From NCBI GenBank assembly GCA_902513955.1, contig CABXOW010000004.1, positions 1-64,000 of the forward strand: a DNA stretch of 64,000 bases. Reading direction: 5' to 3'. Of the stretch, positions 9,104-19,477 are shown one piece after another. This DNA comes from an uncultured Pelagibacteraceae bacterium (GTDB lineage: Bacteria; Pseudomonadota; Alphaproteobacteria; Pelagibacterales; Pelagibacteraceae). Numbering within the stretch: position 1 is the first letter of the stretch; the number at the start of each line of letters is the position of its first letter. The position numbers and the translations under genes are program-made. The notes beneath the pieces are model-generated. The model searched no databases, was not told the DNA's origin, and worked only from the letters and a program-made list of their open reading frames with translations.

Positions 9104-10331
9104 ATTTTAGTGCTTGTATGGGATCCAATTTTGCTGCTTTAAACGCTGGAAATATTGATACAATTATTGTTATTAGAATTGAGCATACTGATATCAATAA
9201 TATAGACGTAGGATTAATTTCTGATGGCATTTTGCTCAAAAAATAAATTTCTTCAGGAAATAAACTAATATTAAATGTTGAACTTAAAAATTGTCTAAAA
9301 TTTTCTATATAAACTGAGAAAGTTACTCCTAAAAGAATTCCAAAAATAGTTGCTGAAGTGCCAATTATTAAGCCTATTAAAAAAAAGATTTTTACAATAG
9401 ATTTATTTAGTACACCTATAGATTTTAAAATAGCTATATCTCTAGTTTTATTCTTAACTAAAATTGTTAATCCAGAAATAATATTAAATGCTGCGACTAT
9501 AATTATTAAAGATAAAATTATAAACATAACGTTACGTTCAACCTTTAACGCAGAAAATAATGAACTGTTCATATCGGCCCAACTATAAACAAATTCTTTA
9601 TCAAAAATTTTTTGAACTAAATGTTTTTGAGACTCAATGTTGTTGGGATTTTTTAAATAAATTTCTAGATTTCTATCTTTAGTTTCATATCCAAAAAATT
9701 CATCTAATGTTTCTATATTAATAAGGGCTATATTGTTATCAAAATCAGCTAAACCACTATTAAATATTGAAGTTATTATAAATGTTTTTTGTTTTGGCAT
9801 GCTTCCAATTATTGTTTCAACACCCGATGGAGACATTAGTGTAATTTTATCACCAATTTTAAGATCTAATGCAAAACTTAGTTCGTTACCTATTGATATA
9901 TAATTCTTACTTAACTTTAATCTTTTTCCTTTAAATTCGTTATTTTTTATAATTTCTAATTTTGAAAAATCTTCATCCTCATAACCTCTCAAAACAATTC
10001 CTTTAGATGTGTTGTTTTTAAATATTATTGCCTCACCTGAATTACTAAAAATGATATTTTCTGAGATTAATTTTAAATCTTTGTTATTTAACTTACTTTG
10101 GTCAATACCTTTGTCTTCATATGATTTCACAGTTACATGAGAATTAAATCCAACAATTTTATTAATCAATTCTGTTCTAAAACCATTCATTACCGACATG
10201 ACAATAATTAAAACAGCAACACCAAGACTTATTCCTATAAATGAAAATATTGAAATCACATTTAAAAAGCCATCTTTTTTTCTAGCTTTTAAAAATCTAA
10301 AAGTAATTTCTTTTTCTAAAGTAGAAATCAA
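9096..10331 (-). CDS. lolC: lipoprotein-releasing system permease, LolC/LolE family
   Basis: This 411-aa inner-membrane protein has one N-terminal membrane helix after the motif LEKEITFRFLKARKKDGFLN, a long periplasmic domain (about residues 45-265) and three C-terminal helices with the FtsX-family segment NIISGLTILVKNKTRDIAILKSIG. Only one permease gene accompanies lolD, so the complex may be a homodimer (LolF-type) unless a second copy lies elsewhere. It overlaps proS by 4 bases (ATGA) upstream and lolD by 8 downstream. Confidence 0.87.
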   Translation of the reverse strand: MISTLEKEITFRFLKARKKDGFLNVISIFSFIGISLGVAVLIIVMSVMNGFRTELINKIVGFNSHVTVKSYEDKGIDQSKLNNKDLKLISENIIFSNSGEAIIFKNNTSKGIVLRGYEDEDFSKLEIIKNNEFKGKRLKLSKNYISIGNELSFALDLKIGDKITLMSPSGVETIIGSMPKQKTFIITSIFNSGLADFDNNIALINIETLDEFFGYETKDRNLEIYLKNPNNIESQKHLVQKIFDKEFVYSWADMNSSLFSALKVERNVMFIILSLIIIVAAFNIISGLTILVKNKTRDIAILKSIGVLNKSIVKIFFLIGLIIGTSATIFGILLGVTFSVYIENFRQFLSSTFNISLFPEEIYFLSKMPSEINPTSILLISVCSILITIIVSIFPAFKAAKLDPIQALKYE

Positions 10332-11662
10332 TTTGAATTTTTTTGTTTGTTTATAATTTCAATAATTTTATTTAATGGTAAATTTTGAGTTTCTCCACCC
10401 GCTTCCTTGAACTCTAGTAAATCGCCATCACTCTTTTTGCCAATAATTATTTGATATGGTGCTCCAATTAAATTCATTTTTTTGATTTTTGATGAAAAAT
10501 TTTCATCAGTGTCATCAATAATTGCATCAATATTATTTTTAATTAATTCTTTATTAATATTGTTTGCCTTATCTAAAGAAGTCGTATCATTTTTATTTAT
10601 CATAGGTATCAAAGCAATATCATAAGGAGCAACAGACAATGGCCATTTCATGATTTCATTTTTATCGTCATATTTTGCTTCAATTATAGCCCCTACTAAC
10701 CTTGATACACCAATTCCGTAAGAACCCATTTTAACAAAATCTTTTTTTCCACCAGGTAAATCAATAGAGGCACCCATTGCTTTTGAATATTTGTCTCCAA
10801 AATAAAAAATGTGCCCTACCTCAATACCTTTGGTTATCAATCTATTTTCTTCAGTTACAATTTTTTCAAATTCATCTTTGTTAAATTTTTCATCTGTTAC
10901 CGCATAATATTGTTCGTACATTTTTCTCATTTGCTCTAATGAAGATTTTTCTAATTTGGTATCATCACTATTTAAATCAAAAATTCTTTTATCAGTAAAA
11001 ATTTTACTCTCACCTGTATCTGCTATAATTATAAATTCATGTGATAGATTTCCACCTATTGGTCCAGTATCTGCTGCCATAGGTATTGCAGTTAATGATA
11101 ATCTTTTAAAAGTTCTTAAATAAGATAAAAAAAATTTATTATAAGAATAAAAAGCTTCATCATCTGTAACATCAAATGAATATGCATCTTTCATAAAAAA
11201 TTCTCTACCTCTCATAATTCCAAATCGAGGTCTTATCTCGTCTCTAAATTTCCATTGTATGTGATATAAAAGTTGAGGTAAGGATTTGTAAGATTTTATT
11301 GACGATCTAAAAATTTCAGTAACTTGTTCTTCATTGGTAGGACCATAAAGCATTTCTCTATTTTGACGATCTTTAATTCTAAGCATCTCTTCGCCATAAT
11401 CATCGTATCGACCACTTTCTTTCCAAATTTCACTTGATTGAATTGTAGGCATTAATATCTCATGCGCGCCAATTTTGTTTTGTTCTTGACGAACTATATC
11501 TTCAATTTTTTTCATGACTTTAAAGCCAAGTGGTAACCAAGAATAAATACCTGCGGAAGCTTGTTTTATCATTCCTGCTCTCAACATTAATTGATGAGAT
11601 TTAATTTTAGCTTCAGAAGGGTTATTCTTTAAAATTGGTATAAATGATTTTGATATAAACAT
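10328..11662 (-). CDS. proS: prolyl-tRNA synthetase, short alphaproteobacterial type
   Basis: A class II aminoacyl-tRNA synthetase that charges tRNA-Pro. Motif 1 (LMLRAGMIKQASAGIYSWLP), motif 2 (FRDEIRPRFGIMRGREFFMKD) and motif 3 (MGSYGIGVSRLVGAIIE) are all visible, followed by an anticodon-binding domain (PYDIALIPMI). At 444 aa it lacks the roughly 180-residue editing insertion of the E. coli enzyme, as is usual for alphaproteobacterial ProS. It overlaps the lolC-type gene by 4 bases. Confidence 0.95.
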   Translation of the reverse strand: MFISKSFIPILKNNPSEAKIKSHQLMLRAGMIKQASAGIYSWLPLGFKVMKKIEDIVRQEQNKIGAHEILMPTIQSSEIWKESGRYDDYGEEMLRIKDRQNREMLYGPTNEEQVTEIFRSSIKSYKSLPQLLYHIQWKFRDEIRPRFGIMRGREFFMKDAYSFDVTDDEAFYSYNKFFLSYLRTFKRLSLTAIPMAADTGPIGGNLSHEFIIIADTGESKIFTDKRIFDLNSDDTKLEKSSLEQMRKMYEQYYAVTDEKFNKDEFEKIVTEENRLITKGIEVGHIFYFGDKYSKAMGASIDLPGGKKDFVKMGSYGIGVSRLVGAIIEAKYDDKNEIMKWPLSVAPYDIALIPMINKNDTTSLDKANNINKELIKNNIDAIIDDTDENFSSKIKKMNLIGAPYQIIIGKKSDGDLLEFKEAGGETQNLPLNKIIEIINKQKNSN

Positions 11663-11699
11663 CTTTGTTAATAATATTTCTTAAATTTGATTATTCAAA

Positions 11700-13358
11700 T
11701 TAAATATTTACTAAATTGATATTTGTAAAAGGTTTTTTTCCTGTTTTTTCTTTTGAAAATTTTCTACAAGCAATTTTAAGTGCATCAATTAAATTATTTT
11801 CTTGTTGCTTGTTTCCAATTTTAAATGATTTGGTTGTTTTTTTAATTTCTTGTTCTAAACCATAAATAAATTCATCTTTTTCAGTAATAGGTAAGCCTCT
11901 ATAAGAAAGTACAGGATTGTTATGAATATTTCCTTTATTGGTAATCATAATAGTTACTTCTAAGTACCCATTAGCACTTAAGTTTTTTCTATCTTTTATT
12001 GATTGTGAGTCACTATCAACACTTACATTACCATCTAAATATAATCGACCACTTGGAGCTTTATCATATACCTCAGGTTTTTTTCCAGGATATAATTTAA
12101 CAATATCACCATTTTCAACCTGAACTGGGTGTGGAACTTGCATTTCTTTAGCAAAATTAATGTGTTCAATCATATGTCTATGCTCGCCATGAACTGGAAT
12201 AACACATTTAGGTTTTACCCATTGATACATATCTTTAAGATCTTCTCTGTTGGGGTGACCTGAGACATGAATAAATTCTGTTTCTTCTGAAATCACTTCA
12301 ATGCCGTCTTTAACTAATTGATTGTGTAATTTGTACAGTTTTTTTTCATTACCAGGAATAATTTTAGATGAAAATATAACTGCATCTCCTTGTTCTATAA
12401 AAACATCTGGATGCACATAGCTTGAAATTCTCATCATTGCTCCCATAGGCTCACCCTGACTACCTGTACATAAATAAACTATTTTTTCTCTTGAAAAATT
12501 TTTAGCTTCTCTTGGATCAATAGGTTCTATGGTGTTTTTTAAATAACCACATTGACGTGCAGCTTTATAAATTCGATGCATTGATCTTCCAACTAAAGAA
12601 ATTTGTCTCCCTGTTTTTTCAGCACAATAAAAAGCTGTCTCCATTCTAGCGACATTAGATGCAAAAGAAGTAATAATAATTCTTTTTTTTAATCGAGACA
12701 TAATATTCAACATATTTTTTCTAACATCTAATTCTGATCCTGATCTGCCAGCACTAAAAACATTTGTTGAGTCACAAATCATTGCAAGAACACCTTCTTC
12801 ACCTATTTCTTTTAATCTATTTTCATTAATTTTATCTCCAATCAATGGGTTTGGATCAACTTTCCAGTCACCTGTATGTAAGATGACTCCAACAGGAGTT
12901 TTAATTCTCAGACCATTAGGTTCTAATATTGAATGTGTAAGAGTTATATATTCAATTTCAAAAGGATCTAAAGACACTTTTCCATTTAATTCTACAATCT
13001 TTAAATCTTTTGTTATGTCTATTTGTTTTTCTTTAAATTTTTCTTTTATAAGAACTGCTGTAAATGGAGTTGCAAATATTTTACATTTCAATAACGGCCA
13101 AAGATGTGCTATTGCACCTATGTGATCTTCATGAGCATGGGTTAAAACGATTCCTAGCAAATTATCTTTTCTTTCAACTATAAATCCTGGATCTGGATAA
13201 ATTAAATCAACACCAGGAATAGTATCATCAGCAAATGTTACCCCTATATCAACCATTATCCACTTATGATCACTTGGCTGTCCATAACCAAATAGATTCA
13301 TATTCATTCCTATTTCACCAGATCCACCTAGTGGACAAAATAATAATTCATCTTTCAT
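11700..13358 (-). CDS. rnj: ribonuclease J family metallo-beta-lactamase RNase
   Basis: A 552-aa beta-CASP RNase acting in mRNA turnover and rRNA maturation. The metal-binding HAHEDH motif is at residues 74-79, further ligands lie in LHTGDWKVD and CDSTNVFSAGRSGSE, and the beta-CASP part has CTGSQGEPMGAM and HVSGHPNREDL. The C-terminal domain (TIMITNKGNIHNNPVLSYRG) matches RNase J rather than a hydrolase. It lies one base downstream of coaX. The dual endo- and 5'-exonuclease activity is known for the family, not shown here. Confidence 0.93.
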   Translation of the reverse strand: MKDELLFCPLGGSGEIGMNMNLFGYGQPSDHKWIMVDIGVTFADDTIPGVDLIYPDPGFIVERKDNLLGIVLTHAHEDHIGAIAHLWPLLKCKIFATPFTAVLIKEKFKEKQIDITKDLKIVELNGKVSLDPFEIEYITLTHSILEPNGLRIKTPVGVILHTGDWKVDPNPLIGDKINENRLKEIGEEGVLAMICDSTNVFSAGRSGSELDVRKNMLNIMSRLKKRIIITSFASNVARMETAFYCAEKTGRQISLVGRSMHRIYKAARQCGYLKNTIEPIDPREAKNFSREKIVYLCTGSQGEPMGAMMRISSYVHPDVFIEQGDAVIFSSKIIPGNEKKLYKLHNQLVKDGIEVISEETEFIHVSGHPNREDLKDMYQWVKPKCVIPVHGEHRHMIEHINFAKEMQVPHPVQVENGDIVKLYPGKKPEVYDKAPSGRLYLDGNVSVDSDSQSIKDRKNLSANGYLEVTIMITNKGNIHNNPVLSYRGLPITEKDEFIYGLEQEIKKTTKSFKIGNKQQENNLIDALKIACRKFSKEKTGKKPFTNINLVNI

Positions 13359-13359
13359 T

Positions 13360-14106
13360 TTATCTAATTAATTTTAAGACCTTAATAAGACCGTTAATTG
13401 TGATATCTTTATTATGACTAACTTCCGTATTTATTGAGTTTTTAAATAAATCAGAAAATCCTCCAGTAATTATTACTTTAAAAGACTTTCTAGTTTCTTT
13501 CTTAATTAAATTAATAATATTGTCAATTAAACCTGCATAACCCCAAAAAAAACCAGATCTAACTGCAGAGATTGTATCTTTACCAATAACATTTTTAATT
13601 TTTTTTAAATTAATTTTAGGAATTAAAGTTGCTTTATCAGAGAGAGTATTTAAAGAAAGTTTAATACCGGGAGCTATAATTCCTCCTGAATATGTATCTT
13701 TAATTAATACATCAAATGTAGTTGCTGTTCCAAAATCAAGAATAATAAAGTTATTTTTATTATTCATTAAACTTATAGCATTAACTAATCTGTCAGATCC
13801 GACTTGTTTATAATTAACTTTAATTTTTATCATAGATTTTAAATTTAAATTTTTAACTTCGTAACATTTAGTTTTTGTTTTTTTTAAAAGAAATTTTTTA
13901 ATTAAATTAAAAGATTTTGGCACTACGCTGCAAAATAAAATTTTTTCGATCTTTTTATAATCTAATTTAAAATTACTAAAAAATTTATTTAATTTAATGT
14001 GATTTATATTTTTAGTCAAAAAAACTATCTTTTTAATGATTCTATTTTTTGAAGAAACTAAGCAAATCTTAGTTTCAGTGTTACCTATATCTCCAATTAT
14101 ATACAT
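13360..14106 (-). CDS. coaX: type III pantothenate kinase
   Basis: This cytoplasmic enzyme phosphorylates pantothenate, the first step of coenzyme A synthesis. The ASKHA-fold phosphate motif GDIGNTETK lies at residues 5-13 with Asp6, followed by GSDRLVNAI, LDFGTATTFDVL and YSGGIIAPGI, all typical of CoaX. The 248-aa length fits. It sits between birA and rnj, an arrangement of nuoN-birA-coaX-rnj that recurs in Alphaproteobacteria (from memory). Confidence 0.93.
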   Translation of the reverse strand: MYIIGDIGNTETKICLVSSKNRIIKKIVFLTKNINHIKLNKFFSNFKLDYKKIEKILFCSVVPKSFNLIKKFLLKKTKTKCYEVKNLNLKSMIKIKVNYKQVGSDRLVNAISLMNNKNNFIILDFGTATTFDVLIKDTYSGGIIAPGIKLSLNTLSDKATLIPKINLKKIKNVIGKDTISAVRSGFFWGYAGLIDNIINLIKKETRKSFKVIITGGFSDLFKNSINTEVSHNKDITINGLIKVLKLIR

Positions 14107-14112
14107 TTATAT

Positions 14113-14661
14113 TTAATTAAATTTATTACTAATTTTATACATTCTTGTTAAATTTTTTTCAAAAATTACTTTTAATTCATTTTCAAAATTTGATTTATTG
14201 ATATGTTTATTTGTTAATTCAAGTAGATTTGTTGTTGGATAATTTTTAATTTTAGGACTTTTAACTAAATTAATACCAATACCTATTATTAAAAATTTCT
14301 TATCAAATATTGGGATAATTTCTTGTAATATTCCACTTATTTTCTTTTTATTAATCAATAGATCATTTGGTTTTTTGAATATAATCTTTTTTTTATAATA
14401 GTTATTCAAAATTTTTTTAACCAACAAACAATTAATTTTAGTTAAAGCAGCTAAGGAGATATTTGTATATTTTAATTCATGAAAAAAACTTACAAATAAA
14501 TTTCCTTTATAAGAAGCCCATTTATTTCCATGTTGTCCTTTTCCACCAATCTGAATATCTGAAACAATCATGCCAGATTTTAAATTAGAACTTTTAATAA
14601 TTCTAATTGCAGTATCATTTGTACTTTTAACTTTTTTGAATTTTAGCTTTTTAAATTTCAT
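14113..14661 (-). CDS. birA: biotin--[acetyl-CoA-carboxylase] ligase, catalytic domain only
   Basis: The enzyme activates biotin with ATP and attaches it to the biotin carboxyl carrier protein. The catalytic loop is GGKGQHGNKWAS, followed by NLFVSF, KKPNDLLINKKKISGIL (active-site Lys) and IGIGINL. At 182 aa it lacks the N-terminal winged-helix DNA-binding domain and most of the C-terminal SH3-like domain of E. coli BirA, so it cannot act as the biotin-operon repressor. It overlaps nuoN by one base. Confidence 0.9.
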   Translation of the reverse strand: MKFKKLKFKKVKSTNDTAIRIIKSSNLKSGMIVSDIQIGGKGQHGNKWASYKGNLFVSFFHELKYTNISLAALTKINCLLVKKILNNYYKKKIIFKKPNDLLINKKKISGILQEIIPIFDKKFLIIGIGINLVKSPKIKNYPTTNLLELTNKHINKSNFENELKVIFEKNLTRMYKISNKFN

Positions 14662-16079
14662 TAAATAATATTAATTCTTGACACTACATCAATCAATTGA
14701 CCTGGGAAAATGAAGTATAAAAGAATTAATATTGTTGAAAATGTAAGTGAAAATTTTAACCAAAAACTATGATCATCATCATATTTTTCTTTTTCTTTAT
14801 CAAAATAAATTACCTTAATAATTCTTAAATAGTAAAAAGCGGCTACAACAGTTGATAATAAGCCTACAATTGCTAAGAAATACATCGACTGTTCTATAAC
14901 AGCTTTAAAGATGTAAAATTTTGCAAAAAAGCCAGCAAGTGGTGGAATTCCTGCCAAAGAAAACAGTATAACCAATAATGATAAGGATAATAAAGGATGG
15001 TTTTTAGATAAACCTGAAAGATCTTCTATCTCTTCATAATATTGGTTATTTCTTCTTAACATTAACAAACAAGAAAAAAGCGCTAAATTCATAATTATAT
15101 AAATTGATATATATATTATTGAACTTTGAATCCCCTCATTAGACCCTGTTGCTAATCCTGCTAATATATAACCAATATGACCTATAGAACTATAAGCAAT
15201 TAGTCTTTTAATATTAGTCTGTCCAATAGCGGCTATAGCGCCAAAAAGCATAGAGGCTATTGATAGAAAAATTATAATCATTTGCCATTGATCAATCAAA
15301 TTTAAAAAAGGTACATATAAAAATCGAATGAAAACTGTTAATGCTGCAATTTTAGGAACCATTGTAAAAAACAACGTTACAGAAGTTGGAGACCCCTCAT
15401 AAACATCTGGAGCCCACATATGAAATGGTACAGCAGAAATTTTAAATGCTAGTCCTACTAAAATAAAAACAATACCAAAAGTTAAAACATATTCATTTGA
15501 ATTCAACTGAGATGAAATTACATCAAAATTTGTTGAACCTGAAAAACCATAAATCAACGAACAACCGTATAAAAGTAAACCTGAAGATAATGCACTTAGT
15601 ATAAAATATTTTAAACCAGCTTCAGAAGATTTTAATTGGTCTCTATTAAATGTAGCCAAAACATATAGTGCCAATGACTGTAATTCAAGGCCCATATAAA
15701 ATACTATTAAGTCATTTGAGCTTATCATAACCATCATTCCCAACACAGAACTTAGTATTAAAATTGGATATTCAATTTTATAAATTTTGAATGTTTTAAG
15801 ATAATTTGATGAAATTACTAAAACTAGAAATGCACCCAAAAGTGTAATGATTTTCATTAATGAGGCCATATAGTCAATTACAACACTATCATTAAATAAT
15901 GTTATTCGATTAACTATAAAAGTTTCGTTAAAAGTAATAACTGCTGTAATTAAAAGAATTAATACAGAAGCATTAAATATTAATTTTGAGCTATTTTTAA
16001 TAAAGACACCCAAAATTAATAAAAACATTATTGAGAGTGAAATAAAAATTTCAGGTAATACTAAGTTTAGATTTTCCAT
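14661..16079 (-). CDS. nuoN: NADH-quinone oxidoreductase subunit N
   Basis: NuoN is one of three antiporter-like proton-pumping subunits of complex I. The 472-aa protein is hydrophobic from end to end, about 14 membrane helices. The quinone-oxidoreductase core motifs are present: GLELQSLALYVLA (with the conserved Glu), LKYFILSALSSGLLLYG, FKISAVPFHMWAPDVYEGSP and IGQTNIKRLIAYSSIGHIGY with conserved Lys residues. It is the last gene of the operon and overlaps birA by one base. Confidence 0.95.
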   Translation of the reverse strand: MENLNLVLPEIFISLSIMFLLILGVFIKNSSKLIFNASVLILLITAVITFNETFIVNRITLFNDSVVIDYMASLMKIITLLGAFLVLVISSNYLKTFKIYKIEYPILILSSVLGMMVMISSNDLIVFYMGLELQSLALYVLATFNRDQLKSSEAGLKYFILSALSSGLLLYGCSLIYGFSGSTNFDVISSQLNSNEYVLTFGIVFILVGLAFKISAVPFHMWAPDVYEGSPTSVTLFFTMVPKIAALTVFIRFLYVPFLNLIDQWQMIIIFLSIASMLFGAIAAIGQTNIKRLIAYSSIGHIGYILAGLATGSNEGIQSSIIYISIYIIMNLALFSCLLMLRRNNQYYEEIEDLSGLSKNHPLLSLSLLVILFSLAGIPPLAGFFAKFYIFKAVIEQSMYFLAIVGLLSTVVAAFYYLRIIKVIYFDKEKEKYDDDHSFWLKFSLTFSTILILLYFIFPGQLIDVVSRINII

Positions 16080-16080
16080 A

Positions 16081-17562
16081 TTATTTATTAATTAAATTTA
16101 AATTATACATATCTATTAAATCATTAACTGAAACCTCTATAGTGTTAATTAATGGATCTGGATAAAAACCAAAAAACAATGTTGGTACGGCTAAACAAAT
16201 TAATATAAAATATTCAGATTTATTTAAATCAACCATTTTTTTTAAGTCTGTATTAATTAATTTTCCAAAGACGACTCTTTTATAAAGCCATAGCATGTAT
16301 GCTGCTCCAAAAATTACTCCTAAACTAGCTATAACTGCCACAAGAAAATTATCTTTAAAAGTACCCAACAAAATTAAAAATTCCCCAACAAATCCACTAG
16401 TTCCTGGCAAACCAAGAGCCGCAAGTGTAAATAACATAAATAAAATTGAGTATTTTGGAATGATTGTAACTATGCCCCCATAAGAACTAATTAATCTTGA
16501 GTGCATACGATCATAAACTACTCCGACGCATAAGAATAAAGCAGCAGAAACTAATCCATGGCTGATCATTTGAATTATACTGCCTTCAATACCTTGTTGT
16601 TGAATAGTGAATATACCCAAGGTTACAAAGCCCATATGGGCAACAGATGAGTAAGCAATAAGTTTTTTCATGTCTTCCTGGATTAAAGCTATTAGAGAAG
16701 TAACGATAATAGCAATTACACTTAAAGTATAAATTAAAGGTGTGAACACTTCTGATGCAACTGGGAAAAGACCTAAAGAAAATCTAATGAACCCATATCC
16801 TGCCATTTTAAGTAATATAGCTGCTAGTAAAACTGATCCTGCAGTAGGAGCTTCAACGTGTGCATCAGGTAACCATGTGTGAACTGGCCACATTGGTGTT
16901 TTTACTGCAAACGAACTAAAAAAAGCTAACCATAATAAATTTTGATATTTTGTATCAATACCTAACTCATAAAGTTTTATTACATCCGTAGTTCCTGAAA
17001 TCCAATAAATTGATATGATCGCAACTAACATTAAAACCGAACCAAGCAATGTATATAAAAAGAATTTAAAAGCTGAATAAACTCTTTTTGGCCCTCCCCA
17101 AATACCAATGATCAAAAACATTGGAATTAAGCCCGCTTCAAAAAATAAATAAAAAACAACTAAATCAAGAGCACAAAAAACTCCTATCATAAAGCTTTCC
17201 ATTATTAATATAGCAATAAGAAAATCTCTTAATCTAGTTTTGACAGAATTATTTACAGAAATAATACATAAAGGTGTTATGAACGCAGTTAATACAACAA
17301 ATAAAATTGAAATACCATCAACACCTAATTTATAATTTATAAATCCATCAATCCAAGTTCTATCTTCTATAAATTGAAAATTAGAAATAGTTTGATCAAA
17401 AGAAAACCATAAATATATAGAAATTAAAAAATTTGCAATTGAAGTAAACAAAGAAACATATTTTGCAGTTAAATTATTTCCATTTTTATTTTTAGTAAAA
17501 AATAAAAATAAAGCTCCAACTATTGGCAATAAAATCAAAGAAGATAGAATGGGAAAATTCAT
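16081..17562 (-). CDS. nuoM: NADH-quinone oxidoreductase subunit M
   Basis: Second antiporter-like subunit of complex I, 493 aa, about 14 membrane helices. The conserved Glu lies in FYLFFEAGLIPMFLIIG, the central Lys/His region is KTPMWPVHTWLPDAHVEAP, and the later motif is QEDMKKLIAYSSVAHMGF. One base separates it from nuoN and its start overlaps the nuoL stop by one base, so the three pump subunits are probably translated together. Confidence 0.96.
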   Translation of the reverse strand: MNFPILSSLILLPIVGALFLFFTKNKNGNNLTAKYVSLFTSIANFLISIYLWFSFDQTISNFQFIEDRTWIDGFINYKLGVDGISILFVVLTAFITPLCIISVNNSVKTRLRDFLIAILIMESFMIGVFCALDLVVFYLFFEAGLIPMFLIIGIWGGPKRVYSAFKFFLYTLLGSVLMLVAIISIYWISGTTDVIKLYELGIDTKYQNLLWLAFFSSFAVKTPMWPVHTWLPDAHVEAPTAGSVLLAAILLKMAGYGFIRFSLGLFPVASEVFTPLIYTLSVIAIIVTSLIALIQEDMKKLIAYSSVAHMGFVTLGIFTIQQQGIEGSIIQMISHGLVSAALFLCVGVVYDRMHSRLISSYGGIVTIIPKYSILFMLFTLAALGLPGTSGFVGEFLILLGTFKDNFLVAVIASLGVIFGAAYMLWLYKRVVFGKLINTDLKKMVDLNKSEYFILICLAVPTLFFGFYPDPLINTIEVSVNDLIDMYNLNLINK

Positions 17563-19475
17563 TATTTAATAATTAAAAAGGTTAATAAAGCTGAAAAACC
17601 TAAAAGCATTACAAAAGCATATTGATAAATAAAACCACTTTGAAATTTGCTCGCTTTAATTGAACATTTTTTTATAAAAGAAGAAATCCCATCAGGTCCA
17701 AAACCATCAATCAATTTGCCATCACAAAATTTCCAAAAAAATAAACCTAATTTTTTAGAAGATTTAATAAAAATGACGTCATACAGTTCATCAAAATACC
17801 ATTTGTTAATTAAAAAATTATACAATGGCTTATTCATATTTGCTATTTGGCTTGGCAATTCTTTGTTTTTGACAAATAAATAGTAAGCAATTGGAATAGA
17901 TAATAGAACTAAACAAGGTGTTAAAAGTAAAAACCAAGTAGGAGGATGTTCGGTGCTTAATGGAACTAAAAACTTAATTGATTCAGCCCAAAAATGAATG
18001 CTTCTTCCATGACCAACAAATAAATCTTTAAATAAAAATCCAGCAAATATAGCGCCTATTGATAATATAATTAAAGGCACCAACATCACTAATGGTGACT
18101 CATGAGTTTTTTCAATCTCAACTTCTTTATTATTATATTCTCCATGAAAAGTTTTAAAAATCAATCTCCATGAATATATTGAAGTTAAAAAAGCTGTAAA
18201 AATTCCTATTCCAGCAGCATAATAACCAGTAGTATTACCTTTAAGATAAGCGAATTCTATAATTGCATCCTTAGAGTAAAAACCAGATAAAAATGGAAAT
18301 CCTGTTAAAGCGAGTGTTCCAATTATCATTAAAGTGTATGTGTAAGGTAATTTTTTCCAAACACCTCCCATATTATTTATATCTTGCTCATCTTTAAATG
18401 CATGTATTACAGATCCAGAACCTAAAAAAAGTAAAGCCTTAAAGAATGCATGAGTAAATAAATGAAACATGGCAACATTGTATGCTCCAACACCAGCTGC
18501 AAAAAACATATAACCAAGTTGGCTACAAGTAGAATAGGCAATAATTTTTTTAATATCTGTTTGAACTAAAGCTACTGTTGCAGCAAAAAATGCCGTAGTC
18601 ATTCCAATAATTGTAATTAAATTTAATATTAGTGGTGAGTATTCATAAATTGGTGAACATCTAACAACTAAGAATACTCCAGCAGTTACCATTGTTGCTG
18701 CATGAATTAGAGCTGATACAGGAGTTGGTCCTTCCATTGCATCAGGTAACCATGTGTGTAATAAAATCTGAGCAGATTTACCCATGGCGCCAATAAATAA
18801 AAGTAAACAAATTAAATCTATTGCTTTAACTTCTAAACCTAAAAATAATAAATTTTTATCTGTTATAGTTGGGATTTGTTGAAAAACTTCAGAATAATTA
18901 ACTGTTCCAAATAAATAAAAAATTAAAAATATACCTAGAGCAAAACCAAAATCACCTACTCTATTAACCACAAAAGCTTTAATTGCCGCAGCATTTGCGC
19001 TTTCCTTTTTAAACCAAAAACCAATTAAGAAATAAGAACATAGGCCAACTCCTTCCCAACCAAAAAATAATTGTATGAAGTTGTCTGACGTTACGAGCAT
19101 TAACATTGCAAAAGTAAACAATGATAAATAAGCCATAAATCTAGGTTTGTGAGGATCATGTGACATATAACCAATAGAATATATATGAACTAAAGATGAG
19201 ACTAACGTAACAACAACAAGCATAACTGCTGATAATGGGTCAATTAACATTGACCAATTAACATCCAATGATCCTGAATTAATCCAAGTTGCTATGACAA
19301 TGTTTTCTTCATATTGGTTAAATATTACTTGATAAAACACAAAAATAGAAAGAAGTGCTGAAATTGAAACCAAGCCACTTGTTAAATATTCGGAATTTCT
19401 ATCTCCTATATATTTGCCAAAAAAACCTGATATTATAGAAGCTATAAGAGGAAGAAATAAAATTAAAATTTCCAT
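17562..19475 (-). CDS. nuoL: NADH-quinone oxidoreductase subunit L
   Basis: The distal proton-pumping subunit of complex I. The 637-aa protein has the Nqo12/NuoL core with FFGWEGVGLCSYFLIGFW, LHTWLPDAMEGPTPVSALIH and VQTDIKKIIAYSTCSQLGY. The extended C-terminal part should form the long lateral helix that braces the membrane arm, with a final membrane segment at the end of the protein. It follows nuoK with a two-base gap. Confidence 0.96.
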   Translation of the reverse strand: MEILILFLPLIASIISGFFGKYIGDRNSEYLTSGLVSISALLSIFVFYQVIFNQYEENIVIATWINSGSLDVNWSMLIDPLSAVMLVVVTLVSSLVHIYSIGYMSHDPHKPRFMAYLSLFTFAMLMLVTSDNFIQLFFGWEGVGLCSYFLIGFWFKKESANAAAIKAFVVNRVGDFGFALGIFLIFYLFGTVNYSEVFQQIPTITDKNLLFLGLEVKAIDLICLLLFIGAMGKSAQILLHTWLPDAMEGPTPVSALIHAATMVTAGVFLVVRCSPIYEYSPLILNLITIIGMTTAFFAATVALVQTDIKKIIAYSTCSQLGYMFFAAGVGAYNVAMFHLFTHAFFKALLFLGSGSVIHAFKDEQDINNMGGVWKKLPYTYTLMIIGTLALTGFPFLSGFYSKDAIIEFAYLKGNTTGYYAAGIGIFTAFLTSIYSWRLIFKTFHGEYNNKEVEIEKTHESPLVMLVPLIILSIGAIFAGFLFKDLFVGHGRSIHFWAESIKFLVPLSTEHPPTWFLLLTPCLVLLSIPIAYYLFVKNKELPSQIANMNKPLYNFLINKWYFDELYDVIFIKSSKKLGLFFWKFCDGKLIDGFGPDGISSFIKKCSIKASKFQSGFIYQYAFVMLLGFSALLTFLIIK

Positions 19476-19477
19476 AA

